Shown here piece by piece: positions 1-6,423 of a stretch of 11,094 nt of DNA; the stretch's first letter is position 1; each line of letters starts with the position of its first letter. The stretch is taken from positions 1-11,094 of the forward strand of contig JAFGEM010000120.1 in assembly GCA_016931555.1 (NCBI GenBank). Reading direction: 5' to 3'. This DNA comes from Candidatus Iainarchaeum sp. (GTDB taxonomy: Archaea; Iainarchaeota; Iainarchaeia; Iainarchaeales; GCA-2688035). The notes under the pieces are model-generated. The model had not been told where the DNA came from and searched no databases. It worked only from the letters and a program-made list of their open reading frames with translations. A program made the translations under genes and the position numbers.

Positions 1-2
1 AA

Positions 3-110
3 CAACCGCAGCACCAAGACCACCCAATAATAGACAATGAGAATAAGATTATTGTTTTGGGTGGGGAAGAAAAAGAAAACAAAAGAACAATCTGCATAAT
101 AGGAAAGTGA
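3..110 (+). CDS. possible 3' end of a gene entering from the left edge
   Basis: One plus-strand frame is open from the left edge to a TGA at 108-110, giving 35 residues rich in Lys, Glu, Ile and Asn that end in ICIIGK. The other two plus frames close at about positions 30 and 39. The composition fits a real protein tail in this AT-rich genome, and the stop lies one base before the 3' end of the convergent recombinase gene, a common convergent layout. The fragment is too short to recognise a family, and an open frame of this length could occur by chance. Confidence 0.35.
   Translation, partial: QPQHQDHPIIDNENKIIVLGGEEKENKRTICIIGK
65..100 (-). terminator. T-rich stretch downstream of the recombinase gene
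   Basis: Read on the minus strand just after the recombinase stop, this stretch has several T runs separated by single C or G bases. Archaeal RNA polymerase commonly terminates at T-rich non-template tracts without a hairpin, so this is a plausible terminator. No stem-loop was seen. The call rests on composition only. Confidence 0.35.
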
Positions 111-111
111 A

Positions 112-1386
112 TTAGTGTTTTTGGTTTTCCTTGTTCCAAGCTTGCATGAACTCGCTGAATTGTTTTAAATCAAATCCTCGTTTTTCTAGTTCTTTAAAGT
201 TTTCTGCAAGCGCGTGCATTAGGTTTAGTGCTTTGTCTCCGCGTTCAACGTCCACTTTTTGGGCTTCAAGCTCGTCCAATATAAAGCCGCAGGTGCAAAA
301 TTTTGTGCCTGCACTCCACTCCAAACTGCATTTAGGGCATTTCAACAAATCAAGCTTTTTGATTGCACGATCGGGCTTTATTTCACTTGCCAATCCTTCT
401 TTTTCTAAAACAACTTCTTCTACATCGCTTTGCGCAAGGCTAATGTACCAACCTGCCATGTCACTGCCATCACTCCAACCAAACATTTTATTCATAACCT
501 GATTATTATAACCCTTTTTAGCACACTCCAACGCACGACTATGGCGAAGCAAGTGGGGAAAAACTTTTTTCTTCAACTTTGAATTGACTTTGGCCCTGCG
601 CAAAATATGGCTGGCGCCATACAAACTCAATTGCTCTCCAAAACTACCTCCTTTTAGAGAAACCCACAAAGCAGCATCAGGATTACTGCGAAATGGGTGG
701 ACATTCAACCAGTTCCTGACCTCAGGCCAGCTCCTAATCAAATAACAAGTTCTCTCACTGTGAGAGGTTTTCAAATTTCCTTTCACGTCAAAGCAAGCGT
801 AACGCCCATTAGCACGCAAATCCTTTATTTTCAACTTCAAAAATTCTGAAGCAACCCTGCAACCAGACTCAAACAAAGCAAAAATAAAAGCCCTATCCCG
901 AGTATAAGGCGCGCTATCAACCAACTCAAGAATCTCATCACCACTCAAAATCTCAGAAGGCAACAACTTACGAACATGCCCAACATACTTTTTTCGTTTA
1001 ATCCATTTTACTACATCGGGAACAGAATCATCCTCAGCATTATAAAGCCACTTAAAAAAACTCTTAACAATACACATGTAAATCCAACGAGTCTTAGGAG
1101 ACAACTCCTTACGCTTTTCCGCATACACGCCCTTGGGCTTTAACTGCCCAAAAAAATCCTTCAAATCACGCTCAACAAAAGACTCAAACTTTTTGTTCTT
1201 AAACAAAGCAAGCTCCTTCAAAATAGTGAGATACTGCAAGCGCCCGGAAAAAGAATGACTCTTCATAGCCAAATCAGCATCATGAGAAAAAATTTGCTCC
1301 AAATTATGCTTGTTAGAAATACAAGATTTCAACTCTTTTGCCTTCAATTCAAACTGCTCTTTTTTACCAAAAACCATACTAACCAT
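112..1386 (-). CDS. tyrosine recombinase (archaeal XerA/integrase type) with C-terminal zinc ribbon
   Basis: A 424-residue site-specific recombinase that would cut and rejoin DNA through a covalent phosphotyrosine. Residues about 30-135 form a SAM-like core-binding domain and about 145-330 the catalytic domain. The box I Arg is R177 (ESGCRVASE). K206 is a candidate catalytic Lys. Box II is H278-x2-R281 (HLLRH). W304 takes the His/Trp position in FGWSD, and the nucleophile is Y314 (GWYISL). This pattern matches archaeal phage-integrase family members. A C-terminal zinc ribbon follows, with Cys at 350, 353, 364 and 366; the second knuckle is CxC rather than the usual CxxC. The tail from about 370 is charged and probably helical. 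ATG at 1386 or 1377 could start the protein; a TATA box lies about 20-30 nt upstream, suggesting a leaderless or nearly leaderless mRNA. No tRNA or att repeat was found, so it could be a resident Xer-like enzyme or the integrase of an element lying off-window. Confidence 0.9.
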   Translation of the reverse strand: MVSMVFGKKEQFELKAKELKSCISNKHNLEQIFSHDADLAMKSHSFSGRLQYLTILKELALFKNKKFESFVERDLKDFFGQLKPKGVYAEKRKELSPKTRWIYMCIVKSFFKWLYNAEDDSVPDVVKWIKRKKYVGHVRKLLPSEILSGDEILELVDSAPYTRDRAFIFALFESGCRVASEFLKLKIKDLRANGRYACFDVKGNLKTSHSERTCYLIRSWPEVRNWLNVHPFRSNPDAALWVSLKGGSFGEQLSLYGASHILRRAKVNSKLKKKVFPHLLRHSRALECAKKGYNNQVMNKMFGWSDGSDMAGWYISLAQSDVEEVVLEKEGLASEIKPDRAIKKLDLLKCPKCSLEWSAGTKFCTCGFILDELEAQKVDVERGDKALNLMHALAENFKELEKRGFDLKQFSEFMQAWNKENQKH

Positions 1387-1399
1387 ATAGTAGCCTTGT

Positions 1400-1416
1400 G
1401 ATTATAAAGGTTTCAC
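1400..1416 (-). promoter_or_regulatory. BRE/TATA promoter of the recombinase gene
   Basis: The minus strand reads GAAACC followed by TTTATAA, a good archaeal BRE plus TATA box. The box centre is near 1404, which places transcription start around 1378-1382, at or beside the two candidate ATG codons. The transcript should therefore be leaderless or nearly so. Tandem ATAGTG hexamers lie directly upstream. Confidence 0.55.
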
Positions 1417-1427
1417 TATGCCACTAT
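1414..1427. repeat. tandem CACTAT hexamers beside the recombinase promoter
   Basis: CACTAT occurs at 1414-1419 and again at 1422-1427, separated by 2 bp. A related ATAGTA lies in the opposite orientation at 1387-1392, on the other side of the TATA box. The position suggests an operator or a recombinase-binding site, but repeats this short can arise by chance. Confidence 0.3.
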
Positions 1428-1461
1428 AGACGCTGCTAATCACTTTACATTTACTGTTTTT

Positions 1462-2670
1462 TTACTTCTTTGAAATTAGTTTGACTGCTTCTTTCCAAAT
1501 TTCCCGCGCAATCAAATCTTTTTTTCCGCTCACTGCCCTGCAGGAAGAGCGGGAAACAAGAATCACATTGTTTGTTTCTTCCCCAATCCCCTGCTTTCCA
1601 ACATCATTTGCAACAACCAACTGCATTTCTGCAGAAGCCATTTTTTGTTTCGCGCATTCAAGCAGTTTCTCTGCGCTAATATTTGTTTCAGCCTTAAAGC
1701 CGACAATGAAAAGGAGGGGAAATTTTTTCCTTGCCTCATCAACAAGCTTCTCTGCACAGCCCAACTTCAATTGAACAGGCGCATCTCCTGAAATCTTGTT
1801 CTCCTGTGCTTTTACACAAAAATCGTTGAGTGCAGCGGGGCTCAGAAAAAAATCTGCCCCTTGCAGCGCACTGAGAACAGCTGAATGCATCTCTCTGTTG
1901 GTTCTTGTTCTAATTTCCTTTATCCCTGAAAAGCCAAGGGAATTACTGTGGATTAGTGTTACTTCTGCACCCAGGCGATAGGCTTCTTTTGCAAGCTCTA
2001 CTCCTGTTTTTCCCGAAGCACGGGTGGTTAAAATTCGAACAGGATCAATGTCTTCCTGCAAAGCACCGCTCGCAATCACGACATTCTTTCCAGCCAGCGG
2101 CTTTTGTGAAAGCGCTTTTTTACACTCCAACAAAATTTCTTTTTTGGATGGAAATTTTGCAGCAAATTCATTATGCAGGGGCTCAACAAAAGCAACACCC
2201 ATATTTTTCAGCTTTGCAATGTTTGAAACAACAGCAGGATTAGCGTACATGCTTTCGTGCATTGCAGGCACAATTACAATTGGCTTTTTGCTTCCCAAAG
2301 CAGTTGTTGCAAATGTTGTAACTGGAGTGTCATCAATTCCACAGGCAATTTTTCCAAGAGTGTTTGCAGTACACGGCGCAATCAAAAGTAAATCAGCACA
2401 GCCCTTTTCACCGAACTCTGCAACATGCTCTACTGCCCCGCTTAACTCTGTTACAGGGTGTTCCCCTGTAGCATAATGCATTGCATTTGAGTGTATAATG
2501 CGCTGTGACTCTGCACTCATAACTGCCCTAACGCTCGCACCATTCCTTATAAGCTCGCGCACAAGTTCAATGCATTTTACTGCTGCAATGCTCCCGCATA
2601 TCCCTAAAACAATTCTCTTATTTGCAAGGCTATTTCCACTGATTCCTTTAATCCATAAAGTTGGATGCAT
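1462..2670 (-). CDS. coaBC: bifunctional phosphopantothenoylcysteine decarboxylase / phosphopantothenate-cysteine ligase
   Basis: Two consecutive steps of coenzyme A synthesis: CoaB joins cysteine to 4'-phosphopantothenate using a nucleotide, and the FMN enzyme CoaC decarboxylates the product to 4'-phosphopantetheine. The length of 402 residues is normal for the fusion. CoaC occupies about 18-185: GSIAAVK for the FMN-binding start, catalytic His at H82 (VEHVAEF), APCTANTLGK, and PAMHESMY where bacterial enzymes usually have PAMNxxM. CoaB occupies about 193-400: IDPVRILTTRASGKTG near 208-223, VGFKAET near 323-329, NDVG near 355-358. The N-terminal MHPT extension resembles archaeal CoaBC proteins and supports the ATG at 2670. 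Oddities are the lack of a clear GxGRM-type lid Cys around 160-175 and Thr where bacterial CoaB has the Asn of ISNxSSG. The gene lies 43 bp downstream of the superoxide reductase gene on the same strand and may be co-transcribed with it. No strong SD was seen. Confidence 0.93.
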   Translation of the reverse strand: MHPTLWIKGISGNSLANKRIVLGICGSIAAVKCIELVRELIRNGASVRAVMSAESQRIIHSNAMHYATGEHPVTELSGAVEHVAEFGEKGCADLLLIAPCTANTLGKIACGIDDTPVTTFATTALGSKKPIVIVPAMHESMYANPAVVSNIAKLKNMGVAFVEPLHNEFAAKFPSKKEILLECKKALSQKPLAGKNVVIASGALQEDIDPVRILTTRASGKTGVELAKEAYRLGAEVTLIHSNSLGFSGIKEIRTRTNREMHSAVLSALQGADFFLSPAALNDFCVKAQENKISGDAPVQLKLGCAEKLVDEARKKFPLLFIVGFKAETNISAEKLLECAKQKMASAEMQLVVANDVGKQGIGEETNNVILVSRSSCRAVSGKKDLIAREIWKEAVKLISKK

Positions 2671-2713
2671 AATATATCAACATTTTCCCGCAAAGCGAGA
2701 ATTCACATTTTTC

Positions 2714-3088
2714 TTAGGATTTCCACAGCCCATGGATATTGCAGTACTCGCGTGCAATAATTTCTTTTGCTTCTACGCAGAATTCTGCTTCCGCCGGCTG
2801 CCCTGGCTCCAAAAATTTTCTGTATGACTTTCCATCCGCAAGAATTTCAATCCATTCTATGTAATGCTTTTCTTCCATTGGATGCGGCACTGAACCTACT
2901 TTTACCTTTACTCCTGCCTTTGTTTTTGTGATTACTGGAACATGCTTTTCTGTTTTAAAGTCAGCAGTCTGTTCTTTCAAAAGCTCCATTGGCTGGCCAC
3001 AGCACACTAATGAGTCAGTGCCCGAATGGACAAGGGCAACAATATTCCCGCAGATATTGCACCTGTAAACCTGGTTCAATTCAGTCAT
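2714..3088 (-). CDS. dfx: superoxide reductase, two-iron desulfoferrodoxin type
   Basis: Reduces superoxide to hydrogen peroxide without releasing oxygen, in the cytoplasm of anaerobes, usually with rubredoxin as electron donor. Starting at ATG 3088 (124 residues), all ligands fall at the classic desulfoferrodoxin numbers. Centre I is C10, C13, C29 and C30 in a desulforedoxin-like domain. Centre II is H49, H69, H75, C116 and H119, with E47 and K48 at the active site. A GTG at 3097 would add three residues, but the strong SD (GAGGTGG) overlaps that codon, so the ATG is chosen. The intact four-Cys centre makes this the 2Fe form, not the 1Fe neelaredoxin form. The gene suggests an anaerobic or microaerobic organism that meets oxygen at times. 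It precedes coaBC on the same strand. Confidence 0.96.
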   Translation of the reverse strand: MTELNQVYRCNICGNIVALVHSGTDSLVCCGQPMELLKEQTADFKTEKHVPVITKTKAGVKVKVGSVPHPMEEKHYIEWIEILADGKSYRKFLEPGQPAEAEFCVEAKEIIAREYCNIHGLWKS

Positions 3089-3093
3089 AAAAA

Positions 3094-3100
3094 CCACCTC
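3094..3100 (-). promoter_or_regulatory. strong Shine-Dalgarno site of the superoxide reductase gene
   Basis: The minus strand reads GAGGTGG, with about 5-7 nt to the ATG at 3088. It overlaps the GTG at 3095-3097, which rules against that codon as the start and fixes the ATG. Confidence 0.75.
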
Positions 3101-3124
3101 TTAAAATATAAAAGAATAAATCAA

Positions 3125-3132
3125 TTAAATAA
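3125..3132 (-). promoter_or_regulatory. candidate TATA box of the superoxide reductase gene
   Basis: The minus strand reads TTATTTAA, centred near 3128. A start about 25 nt downstream falls near 3103, just before the SD at 3094-3100, giving a short leader that contains the SD. A second AT-rich match at 3101-3112 (TTTTATATTTTA) lies too close to the ATG to keep the SD in the transcript. Confidence 0.4.
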
Positions 3133-3194
3133 CTTAAGGTAATATTTGCAGGCAAGGCAAAGGGGGATGGGTAAAAGAAATTGAATCAGCTTTT

Positions 3195-4841
3195 TCAGCA
3201 GCCGACTGATGCAACGAAATTGCAGGCCATGCTGACAGGACCGTCAACTGCGTTGTTTGTTCCGCTTCCGCACGAGCCGGAACACCCGTCACAGTATGCA
3301 GCATTGTCCTGGTTTCCGCACAGCCTGTTGTTGTTTACAGTATTATTCGAGCAACCGTTACGCACGTAAAGCCCGTATATCTCGGGTTTTGAGCCCCACG
3401 CATTATTGTTAATAATGTTGCCTGTTATGCTCGAGTTATCAACATTGCCAAGGTCCAGCCCGTCTTCTCTATTGGAATTGAAGTTGTTGTTAGGGCCTAT
3501 TGTGAAGCCGCTTGAATTGCTTATTTCAAGGCCATCGCCGTTGTTGCCGTTGAAACTGTTGTTTGTCAATGTGAGATTGCTTGAGTTGTTTATATAACAT
3601 CCGCCCAAAGTATTTGCGGCATACGGGAAGGGCACTGTGCCGTTGCCTGTAAAACTATTTCCGCTGATAGTTCCGCCTGCTAGGCCCTGTATTTCACAGC
3701 CGTTATCACTCATACCACTTACAGTGTTCCCTGAAATAATAAGATTAGAGCCAGAGCCGGAAACATGGATTCCGACAGCACCATCGCCGCCTCCCTGCTC
3801 AATAATAGTGCAATTTTGAATTGCAACATTGTTGGGTGCATTAGTAACAAAAATCGCGTCATTAAAGTTGCCTGTTCCAATAATACTAAACCCCTGGCAG
3901 TCAATTGTAACATTATCCTCATCAACTGTTATCAAATCTCCCCCGTCAGGACAAACAAGGTCTGCAGTCAATACATATGTTCCTGGAGCGGGAGTATTGA
4001 AACCGCATGAAAGCGCTGCGCCGGGAGCACAATCATCGTCAGTTGCAAAAGTACAGCCAAACGGGCAACAGCCATCGCCGTCTGTACAGGCAACAATTTG
4101 GGCATTGGAACAGCTTGCAGTGCACGTGCCTCCATTGGAACAAACATCTGCAGTGCAGGCATCAGCATCATCACAGTCTCCATTTACAGTGCAAACAGGC
4201 ACTGTGCAGGAGCCTGCACAGCAAATTGAAGGAGCTGTACAAGCACAATCTGCGGGACAACTTGAGCAGTCCTCGCCTGCATCGCAAGTTCCATCACCAC
4301 AGCATCCTGTCCCAGTACAGTCAGGGTCGTCAGCAGGACCGCATCCTGCTGGGCAATTATTATTACAGCCATCAGGAGTACAGCCCGGGCCAGGAGGCAT
4401 ACCTGTTGCTGCTCCGCCCTGAATGCTTATAATTGTCTCAGCGGGATAACCAAATTGATCATTGTATTGTATTGTAATTGCACCTGTCGGGTCATCTCCA
4501 GTGAGAGCACACTCCACAGTCATTTGCCCACCGCCAACAACTTCAGTGTCTGCGACACCATTAATAGTACAGCCTGTTTGATATGCAGTATTGGGGGTTG
4601 GAGTAGCGCTTCCAACATCAATTGGGCCGCCTGTTGAATTCAATAGTTTTACGCTTGTTTTGTCATCTGCAACTGCATTGCCACCCATTACTGCAATTTC
4701 TGTTGGAGAATCGCTGGAAAAAACAAGCTGTTCTTCCGGGGCAAAAACAAGAAAAAGCACTCCGCCCGCAATTACAATAAGGACAAATGCCCAGCCATAA
4801 GTCATTAAATATTCTAAGCTAGCTTGCCCGCGACAGCGCAT
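3195..4841 (-). CDS. pilin-anchored, Cys-rich, parallel beta-helix surface protein
   Basis: A predicted cell-surface protein of 548 residues. MRCRG is followed by QASLEYLMTYGWA and a hydrophobic segment to about residue 33. This is an archaeal class III signal peptide, cleaved before Gln6 by a prepilin peptidase (EppA type), with the conserved Glu at mature position +5. Residues 35-145 form a beta-rich stalk. Residues 154-298 hold about 28 cysteines in repeat-like units such as CGDGTCDAGEDC and CDDADACTADVC. Residues about 285-510 are a right-handed parallel beta-helix of NosD/PbH1 type, with recurring N-x-x-I-x-x-N-x-(I/F) turns and many Asn-x-Ser/Thr sequons. A final Cys cluster (497-548) ends in Cys. 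ATG 4841 is preferred over an upstream TTG (4862), since it gives a five-residue leader before the cleavage site and sits about 8 nt after the predicted transcription start. Ligand and role are unknown; adhesion or glycan binding is plausible from the fold. Confidence 0.85.
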   Translation of the reverse strand: MRCRGQASLEYLMTYGWAFVLIVIAGGVLFLVFAPEEQLVFSSDSPTEIAVMGGNAVADDKTSVKLLNSTGGPIDVGSATPTPNTAYQTGCTINGVADTEVVGGGQMTVECALTGDDPTGAITIQYNDQFGYPAETIISIQGGAATGMPPGPGCTPDGCNNNCPAGCGPADDPDCTGTGCCGDGTCDAGEDCSSCPADCACTAPSICCAGSCTVPVCTVNGDCDDADACTADVCSNGGTCTASCSNAQIVACTDGDGCCPFGCTFATDDDCAPGAALSCGFNTPAPGTYVLTADLVCPDGGDLITVDEDNVTIDCQGFSIIGTGNFNDAIFVTNAPNNVAIQNCTIIEQGGGDGAVGIHVSGSGSNLIISGNTVSGMSDNGCEIQGLAGGTISGNSFTGNGTVPFPYAANTLGGCYINNSSNLTLTNNSFNGNNGDGLEISNSSGFTIGPNNNFNSNREDGLDLGNVDNSSITGNIINNNAWGSKPEIYGLYVRNGCSNNTVNNNRLCGNQDNAAYCDGCSGSCGSGTNNAVDGPVSMACNFVASVGC

Positions 4842-4870
4842 AATAAACAATAAAGAATACAATTTTAGTA

Positions 4871-4885
4871 TTAATAAATGTTTGT
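4871..4885 (-). promoter_or_regulatory. BRE/TATA promoter of the surface protein gene
   Basis: The minus strand reads AACAAACA then TTTATTAA (box at 4871-4878). A start about 25 nt downstream falls near 4849, leaving a leader of about 8 nt before the ATG at 4841. The promoter of the KaiC-like gene lies about 45 bp away and points in the opposite direction. Confidence 0.5.
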
Positions 4886-4916
4886 TGCCAAAGCAAAATC
4901 CGATTTTTTTTTAGCA

Positions 4917-4930
4917 GCAAAGGTTTAAAT
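4917..4930 (+). promoter_or_regulatory. BRE/TATA promoter of the first KaiC-like gene
   Basis: GCAAAGG followed by TTTAAAT at 4924-4930. A start about 25 nt downstream falls near 4952, about 10 nt before the ATG at 4962. The short leader would carry little beyond AGGG at 4952-4955 as a weak SD. A run of nine T lies just upstream at 4904-4912. Confidence 0.5.
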
Positions 4931-4961
4931 TTTATGAGACATATTGTAAGTAGGGAAACAC

Positions 4962-5531
4962 ATGCCAATTGATGCAAAAATTTCCATGCAAGTTGACAAA
5001 GAATTTTCAGTTCTGCAAAATGGTTTTATTGCTGCAATAGTCAGCCCGCCTGAAAAATATTTTAATGTAAACATGGCAATTACAAAATATTTTTCAAACA
5101 AAAGGAAAATGGCGGGCGTGTACATTACAATGAACAAGCCGTACAATACAATAAGCAGGGCACTGGAGGATAATAAAATTGACACAAAAAAAATTTTCTT
5201 TGTTGACGCAATTTCCGGCGTGATTGGAGTGGAAAAATCAGAGAATGAAAATTGCGTTACACTGCGCAGCCCTTCAGCACTCACAGAATTGGGAATTGTT
5301 ATTTCAAAAGTTTGCAGTGCAAAACACCCCCGCTTTTTAATGATGGATTCTCTCTCAACAATGCTTGTTTACAACAACCAGCACAGCACAATAAAGTTTA
5401 TTCACTATGTTACAACACAATTGAGAAAATGCAGCTGGCCAGGAATAATTTTCTCGCTTGAAAAAGACATGCAGGGAAACCTTTTCGATTCAATAACACA
5501 ATTCTGCGACAAAGTAATTAGGATGCAGTGA
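4962..5531 (+). CDS. KaiC/RecA-like signalling protein lacking a Walker A motif
   Basis: A 189-residue, single-domain, apparently cytoplasmic protein. The pattern is that of the KaiC/RAD55 branch of the RecA fold: a hydrophobic strand near 21-27, a strand with ITMNK (55-59), IFFVDAIS (78-85), SPSALTE (103-109), and a Walker-B-like strand FLMMDSLSTMLVY (125-137). Where the P-loop should follow the first strand there is SPPEKYFNVNM (28-38), with no GxxxxGK(S/T), so normal ATP binding is not expected. The protein is related to the gene at about 6764-7306, sharing NK, DTK.I.FVDAIS, ALTE, DS.S..LVY and KF in the same order and spacing. It has its own promoter and sits 0.5 kb upstream of a two-component operon. 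The family function is unknown; a protein-interaction or ligand-sensing role in signalling is inferred. The MEDS domain is a precedent for an altered RecA fold near histidine kinases. Confidence 0.7.
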   Translation: MPIDAKISMQVDKEFSVLQNGFIAAIVSPPEKYFNVNMAITKYFSNKRKMAGVYITMNKPYNTISRALEDNKIDTKKIFFVDAISGVIGVEKSENENCVTLRSPSALTELGIVISKVCSAKHPRFLMMDSLSTMLVYNNQHSTIKFIHYVTTQLRKCSWPGIIFSLEKDMQGNLFDSITQFCDKVIRMQ

Positions 5532-5588
5532 AAACACTGGCTTTTTCGAATTCAAAAAAATTGGCAAACAAAAGGGCCCGACAAACTG
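5532..5588. terminator. bidirectional T-rich termination region between convergent genes
   Basis: Between two converging genes there is an imperfect palindrome centred on GAATTC (about 5542-5558) flanked by T5 on the plus strand and T7 read on the minus strand. Either T run could terminate archaeal transcription in its own direction. The stem is nearly all A-U and would be weak, so the T runs are the more likely signals. Confidence 0.35.
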
Positions 5589-5936
5589 CTAGTTCACTTT
5601 GAACCCAAACAAATCCGAAATCTTCTTCATCAAAAGCGAGACCTTTATCAAAAATATTGCAGAGAGAATAATGAATACAATTCCAAAAATCTCGAGAAGG
5701 CTCACAATACTACTAGAAAACTCCAGTATTGTAGGCACAACAATAATTGCAAAATCAACAAGAAGCTTGCAGAGCAATGCAACCATAGTCAAAAAAACCC
5801 AGGCACCCAAATCCTTTACCTCGCCCTTACTAAGCTTTGCATTGTAACGCACTACAGTTCCTGCTGCAAGCGCAACAAGAATAATAACAAACAGCAGAAC
5901 AGTCGGCATTGCAACATCAATTTCAACTAAACCCAT
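5589..5936 (-). CDS. small membrane protein with three predicted helices
   Basis: A 115-residue protein with three clear hydrophobic segments at about 9-28, 44-67 and 73-101, short charged loops (RYNAKLSKGEVKD at 30-42) and a basic C-terminus. No signal peptide or catalytic motif is seen, and I do not recognise a family. ATG 5936 is used; a second Met at residue 10 (MPTVLLF) could also start it. It is transcribed divergently from the two-component operon and convergently with the first KaiC-like gene, so it sits inside the signalling cluster without sharing an operon. A membrane accessory to the sensor kinases is possible, but only position supports that. Confidence 0.7.
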   Translation of the reverse strand: MGLVEIDVAMPTVLLFVIILVALAAGTVVRYNAKLSKGEVKDLGAWVFLTMVALLCKLLVDFAIIVVPTILEFSSSIVSLLEIFGIVFIILSAIFLIKVSLLMKKISDLFGFKVN

Positions 5937-5959
5937 GCGTTATACTAGGATTTTCAAGA

Positions 5960-5968
5960 ATAAAAAAG
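5960..5968 (-). promoter_or_regulatory. candidate TATA box of the small membrane protein gene
   Basis: The minus strand reads CTTTTTTATTC, centred near 5964. A start about 25 nt downstream falls within a few bases of the ATG at 5936, predicting a leaderless mRNA. Confidence 0.4.
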
Positions 5969-5984
5969 TTTGCTTGGGAAGAAA

Positions 5985-6000
5985 ACAAAGGAATTTATAT
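5985..6000 (+). promoter_or_regulatory. candidate BRE/TATA promoter of the signalling operon
   Basis: ACAAAGGAA followed by TTTATAT (5994-6000). A start about 25 nt downstream falls near 6022, giving a leader of about 39 nt that contains an SD. A weaker AT-rich match at 6010-6018 would give a start near 6038. This appears to be the only promoter in front of the five co-directional genes from 6061 onward. Confidence 0.5.
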
Positions 6001-6047
6001 GGGAAGGGACTATTTTTATCTGTTCAAACAATAGTTTTTTAAAAAAA

Positions 6048-6052
6048 GGGAG
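6048..6052 (+). promoter_or_regulatory. Shine-Dalgarno site of the first receiver gene
   Basis: GGGAG lies 8 nt before the ATG at 6061 and supports that start. Confidence 0.6.
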
Positions 6053-6060
6053 CGGAAAAA

Positions 6061-6411
6061 ATGGCGACAGTATTGATTGTAGACGATTCTTTTGAAGACT
6101 TGGAAAGCATGCACAATTACCTTAAAGGAGACAAACACGAAGTTGCAACAGCAACCAACGGAGCTCAGGCTCTTGACTTAATTCAAAACACGAAATTCGA
6201 TTTGATTCTTGTTGACATAAAAATGCCAACACTCTCAGGATATGATTTAATGCGCCTGCTGAGGGAAAAACTCAATTCCGATTCAAAAATAATCTATGTT
6301 TCAATCCTAAAAGAAAAAGAAGTAATGCTCGACGGTGTTGACGGTTTCATACAAAAACCGTTATCAGAAAAAGATTTTGTTTTACAGGTAAAAAAAGCCC
6401 TTGAAAAATAG
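6061..6411 (+). CDS. stand-alone response regulator receiver protein
   Basis: A CheY-like receiver of 116 residues with no output domain. The acidic pair is D8-D9, the phosphorylation site D52 (LVDIKMP), the switch Ser S81 and the conserved Lys K99 (FIQKP). It should accept a phosphoryl group from a histidine kinase, probably one of the two encoded downstream. The interval from S81 to K99 (18 residues) is about four shorter than in CheY, so the alpha4 region, a usual output surface, is reduced. With no DNA-binding or enzymatic domain it must act through a partner. It is the first gene of the operon, with a good SD; the next gene starts 12 nt after its stop. Confidence 0.92.
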   Translation: MATVLIVDDSFEDLESMHNYLKGDKHEVATATNGAQALDLIQNTKFDLILVDIKMPTLSGYDLMRLLREKLNSDSKIIYVSILKEKEVMLDGVDGFIQKPLSEKDFVLQVKKALEK

Positions 6412-6416
6412 GAGGT
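6410..6416 (+). promoter_or_regulatory. Shine-Dalgarno site overlapping the stop of the first receiver gene
   Basis: A full AGGAGGT overlaps the TAG stop (6409-6411) and lies 7 nt before the ATG at 6424. The arrangement implies efficient, coupled translation of the second receiver. Confidence 0.8.
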
Positions 6417-6423
6417 AAAAAAA

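Noticed and set aside
1..1461. Integrated mobile element with att site
   Set aside because: A tyrosine recombinase is present, but no tRNA gene, direct repeat pair, phage or plasmid gene was seen near it, so an element boundary cannot be supported from this window.
3098..3194. Small RNA or small ORF between the surface protein and superoxide reductase genes
   Set aside because: The 106-bp gap from the surface protein stop to the superoxide reductase start holds a candidate TATA box and SD for the latter, and no stable stem-loop or SD-led frame was found.
3829..4432. Long plus-strand open frames opposite the surface protein gene
   Set aside because: They are shadows of the Cys-rich, low-complexity coding region on the minus strand. 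They are rich in Gln, Ser and Pro, match no family, and the minus frame has a signal peptide and promoter.
5974..6007. Direct repeat GGGAAG on both sides of the operon TATA box as an operator
   Set aside because: The six-base matches are purine-rich and low in complexity, with no further extension or symmetry, so chance is as likely as regulation.
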